NCBI RefSeq assembly: GCF_004353925.1
Contig: NZ_SMOK01000020.1
Span: 1 to 64,000, forward strand
Direction: 5' to 3'
Length of the DNA stretch: 64,000 nt
Source: Pseudomonas sp. H9
Lineage (GTDB): Bacteria; Pseudomonadota; Gammaproteobacteria; Pseudomonadales; Pseudomonadaceae
The position numbers were made by a program, and so were the translations under genes. A model generated the notes under the pieces. That model was not told the origin of the DNA. It saw nothing but the letters and a program-made list of their open reading frames with translations, and ran no database searches. Below, one piece after another: positions 27,767 through 36,425 of this stretch. How positions within the stretch are numbered: the stretch's first letter is position 1; every line of letters starts with the position of its first letter.

Positions 27767-29671
27767 ATGAAACACTCGCTTGTGCAGCCGCTGTGTGTCG
27801 CTCTGTTGCTGGGGTCTGGCCTGCCGGTACTGGCAGCATTGCCCAGTGCGCCGTCGTACATCGATGACAGCGTTTACCCGGAGGCGGCCAAACAGCGCAT
27901 TCTTCCGCCGATGTTCGAGCAAACACTGACCAGCACCCGCTACCTGGCCAATGCCGACAATCCGTTGATTACGCTAGCTGAAGCCAGCGACTTCAACCAG
28001 ACCAGCGACTACACGCAAACACGCGACTACCTGAACAAGCTGGTGGCCGCCTCTGGTGGCAGTATCGTGTTGCATGACCTGCCGGAGAAAAGCGCCGAAG
28101 GCCATGCGATGGTCATGGCCATCGCGTCGCTGGAAGTCGACAAGTCGCCGGCCGGATTGAACGAGTCAGGCAAGCCGACGATTTTTGTCGAGGCGCAGAT
28201 CCATCCCGGCGAAGCCAACGGCAAAGACGCCATGTTCATGTTGCTGCGCGACATGACCACTGGTGAAAAGCCTCTGGCGAAACTGCTGGAGAAGGTCAAC
28301 ATCCTGTTCATTCCCACCGTCAACATCGATGGTGACCTACGCCGCAGCGCCTATGGGCGGATTAACCAGAATGGCCCGCAGCAGACCGGATGGCGGGTCA
28401 ACGGCTTGAACTACAACCTCAACCGTGACTTCACCAAACTCGACAGCGCTGAAATCCGCAACGTTGCCTGGGTGTTCAACACCTATGACCTGAGCTTTTT
28501 CGCCGACACCCACTCCACCGACGGGGCCATGTACCCCTACGACAGCTCCTACTGCCACAACGGTAACGGCTGGTCACCCGCCAGCAGTGCGTGGATGGAT
28601 AACGTGATGAAGGCACCGGTGTACCAGGCACTGCAAGGCGACGGCCATGTGGTGCATGAGTGCATCAGCCTCAACGACAACCAAGACCCGACCCAGGGTT
28701 ACTACCCATACCGTACGGACTACGCGCGCTTCTCCAACCAGTACGGCGATATTCGCAACGTTCCGTCGATTCTCATCGAGCAGCACGCCCTGCACCCGTA
28801 CCGAACCCAGGTGTTGGGCAATTATGTGATGCTCAAGAGCATGTTTCAGGTTATCGGCGAGCAGTCGGCATCGCTCAGGGAGGCCATCCGCCAGGACCGG
28901 GAGCGTCTGGAGAACCAGCAGGATGTCATTCTCACCTGGAAGCCGGGCAAGGCCGAGACTATCCCGTTCACCGTCGGTGACTACCGTTACGAGCAGTCGC
29001 CGATCACCGGAGCCAAGACCATCGTCTGGAGCAACAAACCCAAGCAGTTGAACGTACCGGTGACGGGTAATACCGAGCCGGATCTGGTCACCAAACGGCC
29101 TCAGCAGTATGTGGTACCTGGCCAGTGGCGCGAGGTCATTGCCCGGCTCAAGGCCCATGGCATCCAGATGACGACCCTGGAGAAACCGACGGCCATGGAC
29201 GTTACCCTGTACCGCATGGATGAGGTCAAGGTGGCCGGCGGCTTCGAACCGGACCGTGCACAGGTCAACCAGATTCCCGGTTACGAAGGGCGCCTGCCGG
29301 TCAGTGGTGTGGCCAAGCCGTTCAAGCGCTCGCAGACCTTCCCCGCAGGCTCGGTGGTGATCGATCTTGATCAGCCGCTGGGGGTGTTGGCAGTTAATCT
29401 GCTGTACCCGCAAAGCCCTGACTCGTTCTGGGCCTGGGGCTTTTTCAACTCGACCCTGGTGGTTGCCGAGGAGCCAGAGGAATACGTGATGGAGCCCATG
29501 GCGCGCAAGATGCTCGCACAAAGCCCGGAACTCAAGGCCGAGTTCGAGGAGAAACTCAAAAACGACAAGGCCTTTGCCGCCAGCCCCAGTGCGCGGTTGC
29601 AATGGTTTTATCAACGCACGCCGTTTTATGACGTGAATGCGTTTGTTTATCCTGTGGGGGCGGTGTTTTAG
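27767..29671 (+). CDS. Exported M14-family zinc carboxypeptidase
   Basis: A 634-residue exported enzyme with a signal peptide ending near residue 23 (GLPVLAALPSA). The M14 zinc site is visible as HxxE (His146, Glu149 in QIHPGEANGKD) and His249 in FFADTHSTDG. The surrounding FIPTVNIDGD and VNGLNYNLNRDF are the family's substrate-pocket blocks. It is much longer than classical carboxypeptidases, with a C-terminal region of about 270 residues, as in the large bacterial M14 group. It is expected in the periplasm or outside the cell, removing C-terminal residues from peptides. ATAGGGAGTCATC precedes the ATG. Confidence 0.9.
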   Translation: MKHSLVQPLCVALLLGSGLPVLAALPSAPSYIDDSVYPEAAKQRILPPMFEQTLTSTRYLANADNPLITLAEASDFNQTSDYTQTRDYLNKLVAASGGSIVLHDLPEKSAEGHAMVMAIASLEVDKSPAGLNESGKPTIFVEAQIHPGEANGKDAMFMLLRDMTTGEKPLAKLLEKVNILFIPTVNIDGDLRRSAYGRINQNGPQQTGWRVNGLNYNLNRDFTKLDSAEIRNVAWVFNTYDLSFFADTHSTDGAMYPYDSSYCHNGNGWSPASSAWMDNVMKAPVYQALQGDGHVVHECISLNDNQDPTQGYYPYRTDYARFSNQYGDIRNVPSILIEQHALHPYRTQVLGNYVMLKSMFQVIGEQSASLREAIRQDRERLENQQDVILTWKPGKAETIPFTVGDYRYEQSPITGAKTIVWSNKPKQLNVPVTGNTEPDLVTKRPQQYVVPGQWREVIARLKAHGIQMTTLEKPTAMDVTLYRMDEVKVAGGFEPDRAQVNQIPGYEGRLPVSGVAKPFKRSQTFPAGSVVIDLDQPLGVLAVNLLYPQSPDSFWAWGFFNSTLVVAEEPEEYVMEPMARKMLAQSPELKAEFEEKLKNDKAFAASPSARLQWFYQRTPFYDVNAFVYPVGAVF

Positions 29672-29677
29672 TGCCTG

Positions 29678-29726
29678 TCGCGGGGCAAGCCCGCTCCCAC
29701 CAGTGGGGGCGGGCTTGCCCCGCGAT
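29678..29726. repeat. REP doublet
   Basis: A compact pair of REP units with an 11-base spacer, between the M14 peptidase stop and the LuxR-type regulator. Confidence 0.9.
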
Positions 29727-29754
29727 CATGATCAAAATAATAAGCGAGAGTAAG

Positions 29755-30753
29755 ATGGTCGCACCGTTGTCCATGGCAACCCTGAAGACGTTCAATCAGT
29801 GTGTGCTGACATTGGCCAGGCTCGCCCGCGAGGAGGGGGGCTCGCACTTCATTGCCGACGGCTTGCGCGCATTTCGGCAACTGGTGCCGTTTACCTCGGC
29901 CTGGTGGGGAGAGATGTCCGACAGGGACTCCAGTGTGCCACTGCAGAGCTGGATGACCGGGCGCATCGACTTACCGGCATCCTTCGCCAGCGAGTGGCAC
30001 CACGTCGCCGACCTGGACAGTTTTGCTCACGACACCTTGGCCAGGCCGGGGCGGGTGATCCGCGACAGCGAATTCACTGACCCGGTTGAAGCGGTCAATG
30101 ACTTCGCCCGCCGGTACGACCTCTATCACTTGATGAGTATCACCTTCGAACTGCCAGAGAGCGGTTTGAACTTCTTTGTCTGTTTGTATCGCGGGGTCGA
30201 GGACAACGCCTTCAATGCCGACGAAGAGGGGCTGTTCTGCGCCTACTGTGAACACTTGCTGCAACTGTGGCGATTTCAGGTCCAGGACATGATCCGCCTC
30301 GACACCGGCAACGGTGCCAGCGACTTTGGGGTGGCCCGCCTGGATGGCAGCTTGTTGTACGTCGGCGCACGTTTGTGCGCAGCCATTGAGCGCGAAGTGC
30401 CCGGCTGGGATGGTTCTACGCTGCCGGTCGAGGTCATTGCGCAGTTGCACAAGGTGCCCTGCGTGATGCGCCTGGGCCGCTGCGCGCTGACCCTGAGCCC
30501 GAATGGCGAACACGTGATTTTGTCCCTCGAAACCCACGCACCGGGTGTAGCGCTGGCGCCGCGTGAGCGCACTGCCGCCATGCTGTTTGCGGCTGGTCAT
30601 TCCTACAAGGAAATTGCCCGGATACTGTCGTTGAGCCCGGCGACCGTGCGCACCTACCTGCGCAATTGCTACGTGCAGCTGGGGGTCAAGAGCAAGGTCG
30701 AGCTGGGTTCGGCCTTGCGCTCGGTGGCACCGCAGGCCGAGAAAATCACCTGA
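29755..30753 (+). CDS. LuxR-type transcriptional regulator
   Basis: A 332-residue regulator with a C-terminal GerE/LuxR helix-turn-helix (about residues 265-325): LAPRERTAAMLFAAGHSYKEIARILSLSPATVRTYLRNCYVQLGV. The N-terminal 250 residues have no phospho-receiver or clear autoinducer motif and could be a GAF-like sensory domain. ATG 29755 is chosen because the longer frame lies inside the REP element. A GAGAG leader gives a modest ribosome binding site. It precedes the amidohydrolase gene by 82 bases and could control it and the porin; this is inference from position. Confidence 0.82.
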   Translation: MVAPLSMATLKTFNQCVLTLARLAREEGGSHFIADGLRAFRQLVPFTSAWWGEMSDRDSSVPLQSWMTGRIDLPASFASEWHHVADLDSFAHDTLARPGRVIRDSEFTDPVEAVNDFARRYDLYHLMSITFELPESGLNFFVCLYRGVEDNAFNADEEGLFCAYCEHLLQLWRFQVQDMIRLDTGNGASDFGVARLDGSLLYVGARLCAAIEREVPGWDGSTLPVEVIAQLHKVPCVMRLGRCALTLSPNGEHVILSLETHAPGVALAPRERTAAMLFAAGHSYKEIARILSLSPATVRTYLRNCYVQLGVKSKVELGSALRSVAPQAEKIT

Positions 30754-30815
30754 CCCTCCTCATTTGCAGAGGTCCATTCTTGTGTTGTGCGCGATAGGGT
30801 GAGCCCAGAGCCGAT

Positions 30816-30823
30816 AACAACAA
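30816..30823 (+). promoter_or_regulatory. CA motif (Crc/Hfq site) before the amidohydrolase start
   Basis: AACAACAA fits the AANAANAA catabolite-activity motif bound by Hfq-Crc in Pseudomonas. It lies 13 bases before the ATG, next to the ribosome binding region. The surrounding CCGATAACAAYAAG is shared with the leader of the downstream porin gene. Confidence 0.6.
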
Positions 30824-30835
30824 GAGAGTGTTCCA

Positions 30836-32578
30836 ATGCAACGATTGATTCCCACGCTGTTGGCCGCGACCCTGGCCTGTGGTTCCCTGCAGGCAATGGC
30901 TGGCGCAGACCTCGTCCTGTACAACGGCAAGGTGTTCACCGCCGAACCCGGCCAGGCCTTGATGCAAGCGGTGGCTGTCAAGGACGGCAAGATCCTGCAA
31001 GTGGGCAGCGACGCGCAAATCAATGCCCTGGCTGACGCCAGCACGCAACGCATTGACCTGGCCGGCAAGGTGCTGATGCCCGGCATGATCGACACCCACA
31101 GCCATCCGGTGCTGGGAGCTGTTGCCAGCCTGGGCGCCAACCTTGCTGATGAAGTCAAGCCACTGCCGGAACTGGAGCAATGGATTCTGGCCGAGCTCAA
31201 AGAAGATCGTGGCCGCGCCGCAGATGTCATCCTCATTTCCGGGGTGAGCTCGGCTTACTGGGAGAAAAGCCGTGAGCTGGGCCAGGTGTTCAATCAAGGA
31301 CGTTGGGCCGAGCAGCCGCTGGTGCTCAGTGGCATTGACGGCCATACCGGTTGGGCCAACAGCGCCATGCTCAAACGCTTGAAACTGGATGCAGCGCAGG
31401 TCAAAGGCATGTCCGAACAAGACCGCAGTTATGTCGGGCACGAGGCGGACTTCACCCCGAACGGCTTTTTCTCAGAATCCCGTTGGGACGCAGTGCGCAG
31501 CCAGGTACCGGCGCCCAGCGAAGCCTTCATGCTCAAGGCGACGCGTGAAGCGGTGCGCATCAATAACCAATACGGTGTCACCGCCTGGATGGACGCGGCG
31601 GCTAACGCCGGCAGTGAAGATTCGTTGTTCGACTTCAAGCCCACCGAGCACAGCTACGGTGTGCTGCCGCTGTACCGGGCATTGGCTGAGAAGGGCGAAC
31701 TCAACGCCCATGTCGCTGCCTTGCTGCTTGCCAACTCCAAGAGCCGCCCGGCAGACCTTGAAGTGTTGGCCAAGGTGGCCAAGGCATTCGAGGGCGTGCC
31801 CAACCTGAGCTTCCCGGGCATCAAGATTTTTGTTGATGGTGTGCTCGAATACCCGGGGCAGACGGCTGCCATGCTCGAGCCCTATAAAAACAGCCAGAAG
31901 AACGGACAGTTGCTGGTCGAGCCTGAGCATTTCGGCGCGCTGGTGGCCGCAGCAGAGCAGCGCGACTGGATTGTGCACATGCATGCCGTTGGAGACCGCG
32001 CGGTGCGTGAGTCGCTCAACGGTGTGGCGTATGCGCGCAAGCTTTCCAGCACGCCCAGGGCGCACAGTATCAGCCACCTGCAAGTGGTCGATCCCGCAGA
32101 CTTTCCGCGCTTCAAACAACTGGGTGTGATCGCCTCCATGCAAATGTTGTGGGCCACCGCCGAGAACTATACGGTGGAGCTGGTCAAGCCCTACATCAGC
32201 GCCTCCGCCTACAGCCATCAGTACCCGGCCAATTCCCTGGAGCATGCGGGTGCGACCATTGCCGGTGCCAGCGATTGGCCGGTGTCCAGCCCCAATCCGT
32301 GGAATGCCATTGCTCAGGCCATCACCCGCACCGGGCCGTTGGGCGTGCTCAATGCCAAGGAAAGCGTCGACCGCCAGGTGATGTTCCGGGCCTATACCCT
32401 CAATGCCGCGAAAACCCTGCGCCTGGACCAGCACATCGGTTCGCTGGCGCCTGGCAAGCAAGCTGACCTGATCGTGTTGGATCGCGATGTGTTCAAGGTC
32501 AGCAATGAAGAACTGTTCGACACCCAGGTCTTGAAGACCTTCTTCGCCGGTAAACAGGTCTACGCCCCGGCTTCCTGA
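30836..32578 (+). CDS. Exported amidohydrolase (YtcJ-like, amidohydrolase family 3)
   Basis: A 580-residue metal-dependent hydrolase with a signal peptide (cleavage near LQAMAGA). The metal motif His88-x-His90 in VLMPGMIDTHSHPVLG follows the usual N-terminal beta sandwich (LVLYNGKVFTAEPG, VAVKDGKILQVG). Later blocks HMHAVGDRAV and GASDWPVSSPNP (the catalytic Asp) match the YtcJ group. It would hydrolyse an amide or N-formyl bond of an unknown substrate in the periplasm. The TorF porin gene follows after 96 bases with the same CA-motif leader, suggesting joint uptake and use of one compound under carbon-source control. Confidence 0.88.
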   Translation: MQRLIPTLLAATLACGSLQAMAGADLVLYNGKVFTAEPGQALMQAVAVKDGKILQVGSDAQINALADASTQRIDLAGKVLMPGMIDTHSHPVLGAVASLGANLADEVKPLPELEQWILAELKEDRGRAADVILISGVSSAYWEKSRELGQVFNQGRWAEQPLVLSGIDGHTGWANSAMLKRLKLDAAQVKGMSEQDRSYVGHEADFTPNGFFSESRWDAVRSQVPAPSEAFMLKATREAVRINNQYGVTAWMDAAANAGSEDSLFDFKPTEHSYGVLPLYRALAEKGELNAHVAALLLANSKSRPADLEVLAKVAKAFEGVPNLSFPGIKIFVDGVLEYPGQTAAMLEPYKNSQKNGQLLVEPEHFGALVAAAEQRDWIVHMHAVGDRAVRESLNGVAYARKLSSTPRAHSISHLQVVDPADFPRFKQLGVIASMQMLWATAENYTVELVKPYISASAYSHQYPANSLEHAGATIAGASDWPVSSPNPWNAIAQAITRTGPLGVLNAKESVDRQVMFRAYTLNAAKTLRLDQHIGSLAPGKQADLIVLDRDVFKVSNEELFDTQVLKTFFAGKQVYAPAS

Positions 32579-32657
32579 CTTCACACCAAAACGATGCCTG
32601 GCTCCTTGCACCGTGAGGGGCCCGGTTTCGCCCGCACTTTTCTGCCCGAACACCGAT

Positions 32658-32665
32658 AACAATAA
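32658..32665 (+). promoter_or_regulatory. CA motif (Crc/Hfq site) before the porin start
   Basis: AACAATAA (AANAANAA) lies immediately before the AAGGG ribosome binding site of the TorF porin gene and within the same CCGATAACAAYAAG leader seen upstream of the amidohydrolase. Confidence 0.6.
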
Positions 32666-32674
32666 GGGTTGTGT

Positions 32675-33415
32675 ATGAACGCACGCGCCATGTATACCTT
32701 CGCCAGCCTGTTGCTGGCGCCCATGACCAGTCAGGCCCTGACCGTGAGCGATGACTTCTCTCTGGAGGTCGACCTTGCCGCCGTCAGCGACTACCGCAGC
32801 CGCGGCATCTCACAAACCCTCGGCGACCCGGCACTGCAGGCCGGTGCCACTCTGATGCACAGCAGTGGCTTGTACCTGGGGGCCTGGACGTCGAACGTTG
32901 ACTTCGGCTTCGACTTCAAGACCCGCCAAGAGGTGGATTACTACGCTGGCTGGTACTGGCAGGCGAGCGATGCTATCGGGCTTGATTTGGGTTACATCAA
33001 GTATTCCTACCCCAAGGAAGGCCAGTTCAATCTCAGTGAAGTGTATGCCGTACTGGATGTGTACGGCGTGCAACTGGGCGCCTTCTATTCCAACGACACC
33101 CCGAACGTCTTCGGTCATGACCAGGATACCCTCTACACCCACCTGGGGTACGCCCTGACCTTGCCGGGCGACGTTGGCCTGGCCCTGCGAGCCGGGCGCA
33201 ATGATGTAAAAGATCCGGCGTTCTGGTCTGCCAGTGGTGATGACCGTCATGCCTACTATGAGTGGGAAGTGAAGTTCACCCGTGAGTTTGTTGGCGTGAC
33301 CTGGGAGCTGAGTTACATCGACACCGACCTGTCGAAAAGCGAATGCCTGAATTGGTACGGCTTTGACGACCTGTGCACGGCAACCGTGGTGGCCAGCGCC
33401 AGCACGAAGTTCTGA
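32675..33415 (+). CDS. TorF family putative outer-membrane porin
   Basis: A 246-residue exported protein. The signal peptide (MNARAMYTFASLLLAPMTSQALT) is followed by the TorF hallmark LEVDLAAVSDYRSRGISQTLGDPALQAG. The remainder alternates polar and aromatic residues (YYAGWYWQASDAIGLDLGY, AYYEWEVKFTREFVGVTWELSY) as in beta-barrels and ends in Phe, as outer-membrane proteins do. It probably lets a small solute through the outer membrane. Linked to the preceding amidohydrolase by position and by a shared leader motif. The solute is unknown. Confidence 0.88.
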   Translation: MNARAMYTFASLLLAPMTSQALTVSDDFSLEVDLAAVSDYRSRGISQTLGDPALQAGATLMHSSGLYLGAWTSNVDFGFDFKTRQEVDYYAGWYWQASDAIGLDLGYIKYSYPKEGQFNLSEVYAVLDVYGVQLGAFYSNDTPNVFGHDQDTLYTHLGYALTLPGDVGLALRAGRNDVKDPAFWSASGDDRHAYYEWEVKFTREFVGVTWELSYIDTDLSKSECLNWYGFDDLCTATVVASASTKF

Positions 33416-33434
33416 TTCGGCGTGCTTCTCTTGC

Positions 33435-33506
33435 TGTGGGAGCGGGCTTGCCCCGCGATGCGATGTGACTGAACGACCGCAATCGCGGGGCAAGCCCGCT
33501 CCCACC
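33435..33506. repeat. REP doublet
   Basis: Standard inverted pair (GTGGGAGCGGGCTTGCCCCGCGAT and its inverse) with a palindromic GCGATGTG...-type spacer, after the porin gene. Confidence 0.92.
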
Positions 33507-33551
33507 GGATCCTGTATTGTTTGAGGCTGTGTGTTTTCAGAAGAACAGCGC

Positions 33552-34739
33552 ATGCCCGACAATCACGCTTGCAGCCCTTGGCAGGTGTTCCTCATTTTTC
33601 TGCGCCTGGGCCTGACTTCCTTTGGTGGGCCCGTCGCTCACCTGGGCTATTTTCGCGAGGAGTTTGTCAGCCGTCGCGGCTGGCTGAATGAGCGCAGCTA
33701 TGCCGACTTGGTAACGCTCTGTCAGTTCCTGCCGGGTCCTGCCAGCAGTCAGGTCGGGATTGCCCTGGGGTTGTCACAGGCGGGGTATCGCGGGGCGTTG
33801 GCGGCCTGGCTGGGTTTCACGTTGCCCTCGGCCCTGGCGCTGACGCTGTTTGCCTTGGGGATCGCCCGTTTCGCCGATGCCTTGCCTGGCGGTGTGTTGC
33901 ATGGGCTCAAAGTCGCCGCAGTCGCGGTGGTGGCCCAGGCGGTCTGGGGCATGGCACGCAACCTCTGTGCCGATGCACCTCGGGTTACGGTGATGGCGGT
34001 TGCCACATGCCTGGTGTTGCTGGTGCCCTCAGCCTGGGCGCAGGTGGGGGTGATAGCCCTGGCCGCAGTCGCCGGCCTGTTGATGTTCAAACCCTCCGGA
34101 GCACTGGCGCATGAGCCATTGCCCATCGGTATCAGTAATGGCGCCGGGGTGTGTTGGCTGGTGCTGTTTTTTGCCCTGCTGCTGGGGTTACCGCTGCTGG
34201 CCGAGTTGTGGTCGAGCCAGGCCCTGAACCTGTTCGATGCCTTCTACCGTACAGGGTCGCTGGTGTTTGGCGGTGGCCACGTCATGTTGCCGCTGCTCCA
34301 GGCGCAGGTGGTGCCCAGCGGCTGGGTAAGCAACGAGACGTTTCTTGCCGGTTATGGCGCAACCCAGGCTGTACCAGGGCCGTTGTTCACCTTCGCCGCG
34401 TTTCTTGGGGCATCGATGTCAGGTCCGCTGTCGGGATGGGCGGGCAGCCTGTTGTGCCTGGTCGCGATCTTCCTGCCGTCGTTCTTGCTGGTATTTGCCG
34501 CGCTGCCATTTTGGGAGCAGCTGCGCGGTAATGTGCGCATGCAGGCGGCCATGCAAGGGATCAATGCGGCGGTGGTTGGCCTGTTGCTGGCGGCGCTGTA
34601 TCGGCCGGTATGGACCAGCGCCATCTTGCAGCCCACCGACTTCGGCCTGGCCTTGGTCGCGCTGGTGGCATTGATGTTCTGGCGCATGCCCACCTGGCTG
34701 GTGGTCATCGGCTGTGGCGCAGCAGGCGGGTTGCTTTAA
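33552..34739 (+). CDS. chrA: Chromate transporter ChrA
   Basis: A 395-residue membrane protein made of two homologous halves, typical of long-chain CHR family transporters. Half one opens with FLIFLRLGLTSFGGPVAHLGYFREEFV and CQFLPGPASSQVGIALGL. Half two has GSLVFGGGHVMLPLLQAQVV and GYGATQAVPGPLFTFAAFLG. The FGGP and PGP motifs required for chromate transport are kept. It exports chromate using the proton motive force, giving resistance. ATG 33552 is preferred over an upstream GTG. No chrB regulator is adjacent. Confidence 0.95.
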   Translation: MPDNHACSPWQVFLIFLRLGLTSFGGPVAHLGYFREEFVSRRGWLNERSYADLVTLCQFLPGPASSQVGIALGLSQAGYRGALAAWLGFTLPSALALTLFALGIARFADALPGGVLHGLKVAAVAVVAQAVWGMARNLCADAPRVTVMAVATCLVLLVPSAWAQVGVIALAAVAGLLMFKPSGALAHEPLPIGISNGAGVCWLVLFFALLLGLPLLAELWSSQALNLFDAFYRTGSLVFGGGHVMLPLLQAQVVPSGWVSNETFLAGYGATQAVPGPLFTFAAFLGASMSGPLSGWAGSLLCLVAIFLPSFLLVFAALPFWEQLRGNVRMQAAMQGINAAVVGLLLAALYRPVWTSAILQPTDFGLALVALVALMFWRMPTWLVVIGCGAAGGLL

Positions 34740-34748
34740 GCGCGAACT

Positions 34749-35045
34749 TTATCGCGCCTTGAGCAACCGTTCGATCTGCGCCATCTCCCAGGTGCTGAGC
34801 AAACTGACCGGATCGGTGCCGTAACGCTGCCAGGTGTCGGGCGAGCCCTGACGGCCATCTGGGTGCAGGCAATGCTCACAGTGGTGCAGGCGGTTGCCTT
34901 CGAAGTCCAGCAGCAGTTGCCAGCCTTCAATCTCGATCGGGACCAGGCCATTTGCCGAAGCCGGCGGCAGGTGGCGCATCGAGCGCAAACCAAGGGCGAC
35001 GTCGCGCAGTTGCTGGTAAACCTCTCGGGGGGTTAGGGCGGTCAT
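34749..35045 (-). CDS. Conserved hypothetical protein, 98 residues
   Basis: A small soluble protein (MTALTPREVYQQLRDVALGLRSM...). The centre, GWQLLLDFEGNRLHHCEHCLHPDGRQGSP, has an HHCEHCLHPDG stretch, a compact Cys/His cluster that might bind zinc or iron, and the C-terminus is a short helix. The ATG is used because upstream residues in this frame overlap the next gene. It is converging with chrA. I recall short Pseudomonas proteins of this type but cannot assign a function. The next gene upstream lies on the same strand 49 bases away. Confidence 0.65.
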   Translation of the reverse strand: MTALTPREVYQQLRDVALGLRSMRHLPPASANGLVPIEIEGWQLLLDFEGNRLHHCEHCLHPDGRQGSPDTWQRYGTDPVSLLSTWEMAQIERLLKAR

Positions 35046-35094
35046 GGGGTAGATGATCCTGAAGGGGCTATTCAAGGAGTTACCGTGCTGTCGT

Positions 35095-35493
35095 TCAAGC
35101 ATCACGCAACAAATCGTTGGCATCCAGCAGCCGGTAGGCAATCTCCGGCTGTCGCTCAAGGGCGCGGCGGATCGCGGCAGGGATACTTTGCCGGGTCTTG
35201 CGGCACAGGCCTGGCAGTTCAGCAATCTGGATGTTGAAGCCGCGCATGGTACGCACTTCGTTGTCGCTGGGGCTGATCTGCAAGCGAATCCCCAGGTTCT
35301 CGTACAGCTTGCGCTGCATGTGCTCAAGATCAGCCAGGCTTTGCAGGTTTTCCAGGCGTTCGAGCAAACGCTTTTCCTCCTGACGCGTGAGCAACAGGAT
35401 GCGCATATCCTGCAGCGTTTCACGGCCGCAATCGCAGGCGCCGGGCGGGCAGGGGGTGCGGGTGGGCAAGGAGGCGTTCATGCTGTCCAGCAT
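35095..35493 (-). CDS. Conserved hypothetical protein with N-terminal cysteine cluster
   Basis: A 132-residue protein. The N-terminal segment RTPCPPGACDCGRETL holds three close cysteines. A helical middle (LLLTRQEEKRLLERLENLQSLADLEHMQRKLYENLGI) could form a coiled coil. The C-terminus has RTMRGFNIQIAELPGLCRKTRQSIPAAIRRALE. The start at 35493 has CAGGG seven bases upstream. A second ATG four codons in is possible. No family is recognised. It may be co-transcribed with the 98-residue gene downstream. Confidence 0.6.
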   Translation of the reverse strand: MLDSMNASLPTRTPCPPGACDCGRETLQDMRILLLTRQEEKRLLERLENLQSLADLEHMQRKLYENLGIRLQISPSDNEVRTMRGFNIQIAELPGLCRKTRQSIPAAIRRALERQPEIAYRLLDANDLLRDA

Positions 35494-35565
35494 AGCGAGC
35501 CCTGGGGGCTTTTGCCCAGAGGCGCGCCGTGGCTTGTCGCCGGGCGGCGCGCAGGCTGGCGAAAG

Positions 35566-36300
35566 TTATTCCTGCTTGAGCTTCCAGGTGCCCGGCAGCG
35601 ACAGGTCACCAGAGCTGATGTCCCATACGCTGCTGACGCACAGCAGCGGGTTGTGCAGGTCGGCGTTGACCTTCAGGGCAGCCGTTACACCGTCGTAATT
35701 GAAGCTCTGCGGGAAGCCGACGGCTGCCAACGGCACGCTGATTTGCGCAGCGTTTTTGTCCACGCTCAACGCGTAACCGGGGGAGTCGATGTAGATCGGC
35801 GCACCAGGCCAGGTGGCTGGCAGTTTCGGCTTGGCGCCTTTGGGAATGTCGCGCACCTTGAGCCCGCTCGGCCCGCAGCTTTCGTCCTTGCTCAATACCA
35901 CCCAGTGGGAGTGCCACAGGCCGCCGTCGTTGTCGGTTTTGCCGTCGCGGTTCTCGTCGAGTTGCGGGGTGTCATCGAAGTCTGGGTGGGAGGTCAACGC
36001 CAGGGCGAGAATCCCGGCCTTGGCCTCGAAGCCGACGCTGCTACTGTCCAGGCTGGTGGGCCAGACGTAGCTGTAGACCTCGGCACCGGCGAACGAACCT
36101 TTGGCGCTGGGCAAGCGACTACCGGCTTTACCGTCGACCAGTTGTTCGAATACCAGGTTATCGCCTTGCTTGAAGACCCGGGTCTGAACCAGGTCGAAGG
36201 CCGCTTCGGCATTGCCTTTGGCGCTGCTGATTCCGGGAGTTTCATGGGCCCAAACCTGCGTGGCGAACAGGCTGAGGGTAAAGGCGAGCGTACGTTTCAT
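35566..36300 (-). CDS. Exported protein of unknown function, divergent from a MarR regulator
   Basis: A 244-residue protein with a signal peptide (MKRTLAFTLSLFATQVWA, cleaved before HETPG). The mature part has mixed beta content, the pieces VFEQLVDGKAGSRLPSAKGSFAGAEVYSYVWP, an acidic HPDFDDTPQLDENRDGKTDND (reminiscent of a calcium-binding DxNxDG loop), and GLWHSHWVVLSKDESCGP. It probably acts in the periplasm. The ATG at 36300 is used; the longer frame runs into the operator region. Its promoter faces the MarR gene across a gap with palindromes, so it is the likely target of that regulator. No enzyme family is recognised. Confidence 0.7.
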   Translation of the reverse strand: MKRTLAFTLSLFATQVWAHETPGISSAKGNAEAAFDLVQTRVFKQGDNLVFEQLVDGKAGSRLPSAKGSFAGAEVYSYVWPTSLDSSSVGFEAKAGILALALTSHPDFDDTPQLDENRDGKTDNDGGLWHSHWVVLSKDESCGPSGLKVRDIPKGAKPKLPATWPGAPIYIDSPGYALSVDKNAAQISVPLAAVGFPQSFNYDGVTAALKVNADLHNPLLCVSSVWDISSGDLSLPGTWKLKQE

Positions 36301-36323
36301 GGGAGGGCTCCTGTGGGTTATAT

Positions 36324-36340
36324 GGTTTCGAATCGATACC
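36324..36340. promoter_or_regulatory. Candidate MarR operator palindrome
   Basis: GGTTTCGAATCGATACC has 8-base arms with one mismatch around a central A, 24 bases upstream of the exported-protein gene. TCGATAC recurs at 36385-36391. A site near both starts fits autoregulation by the neighbouring MarR protein. Inference from position. Confidence 0.5.
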
Positions 36341-36345
36341 AAATA

Positions 36346-36363
36346 GCCTAAGCCGATTTAGGC
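36346..36363. promoter_or_regulatory. Inverted repeat in the divergent promoter
   Basis: GCCTAA-N6-TTAGGC, a perfect 6-base inverted repeat between the exported-protein gene and the MarR gene, next to an AT-rich stretch likely to hold the promoters. Confidence 0.45.
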
Positions 36364-36425
36364 CTTTGTCAATATAGTTTTTATTCGATACTATTTATCG
36401 ACGTTATCAATCGAGACCACGCGCC

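Noticed and set aside
34749..35423. The full 224-codon form of the 98-residue gene
   Set aside because: The upstream half reads in a shadow frame of the neighbouring 132-residue gene. The credible start is the ATG at 35043-35045.
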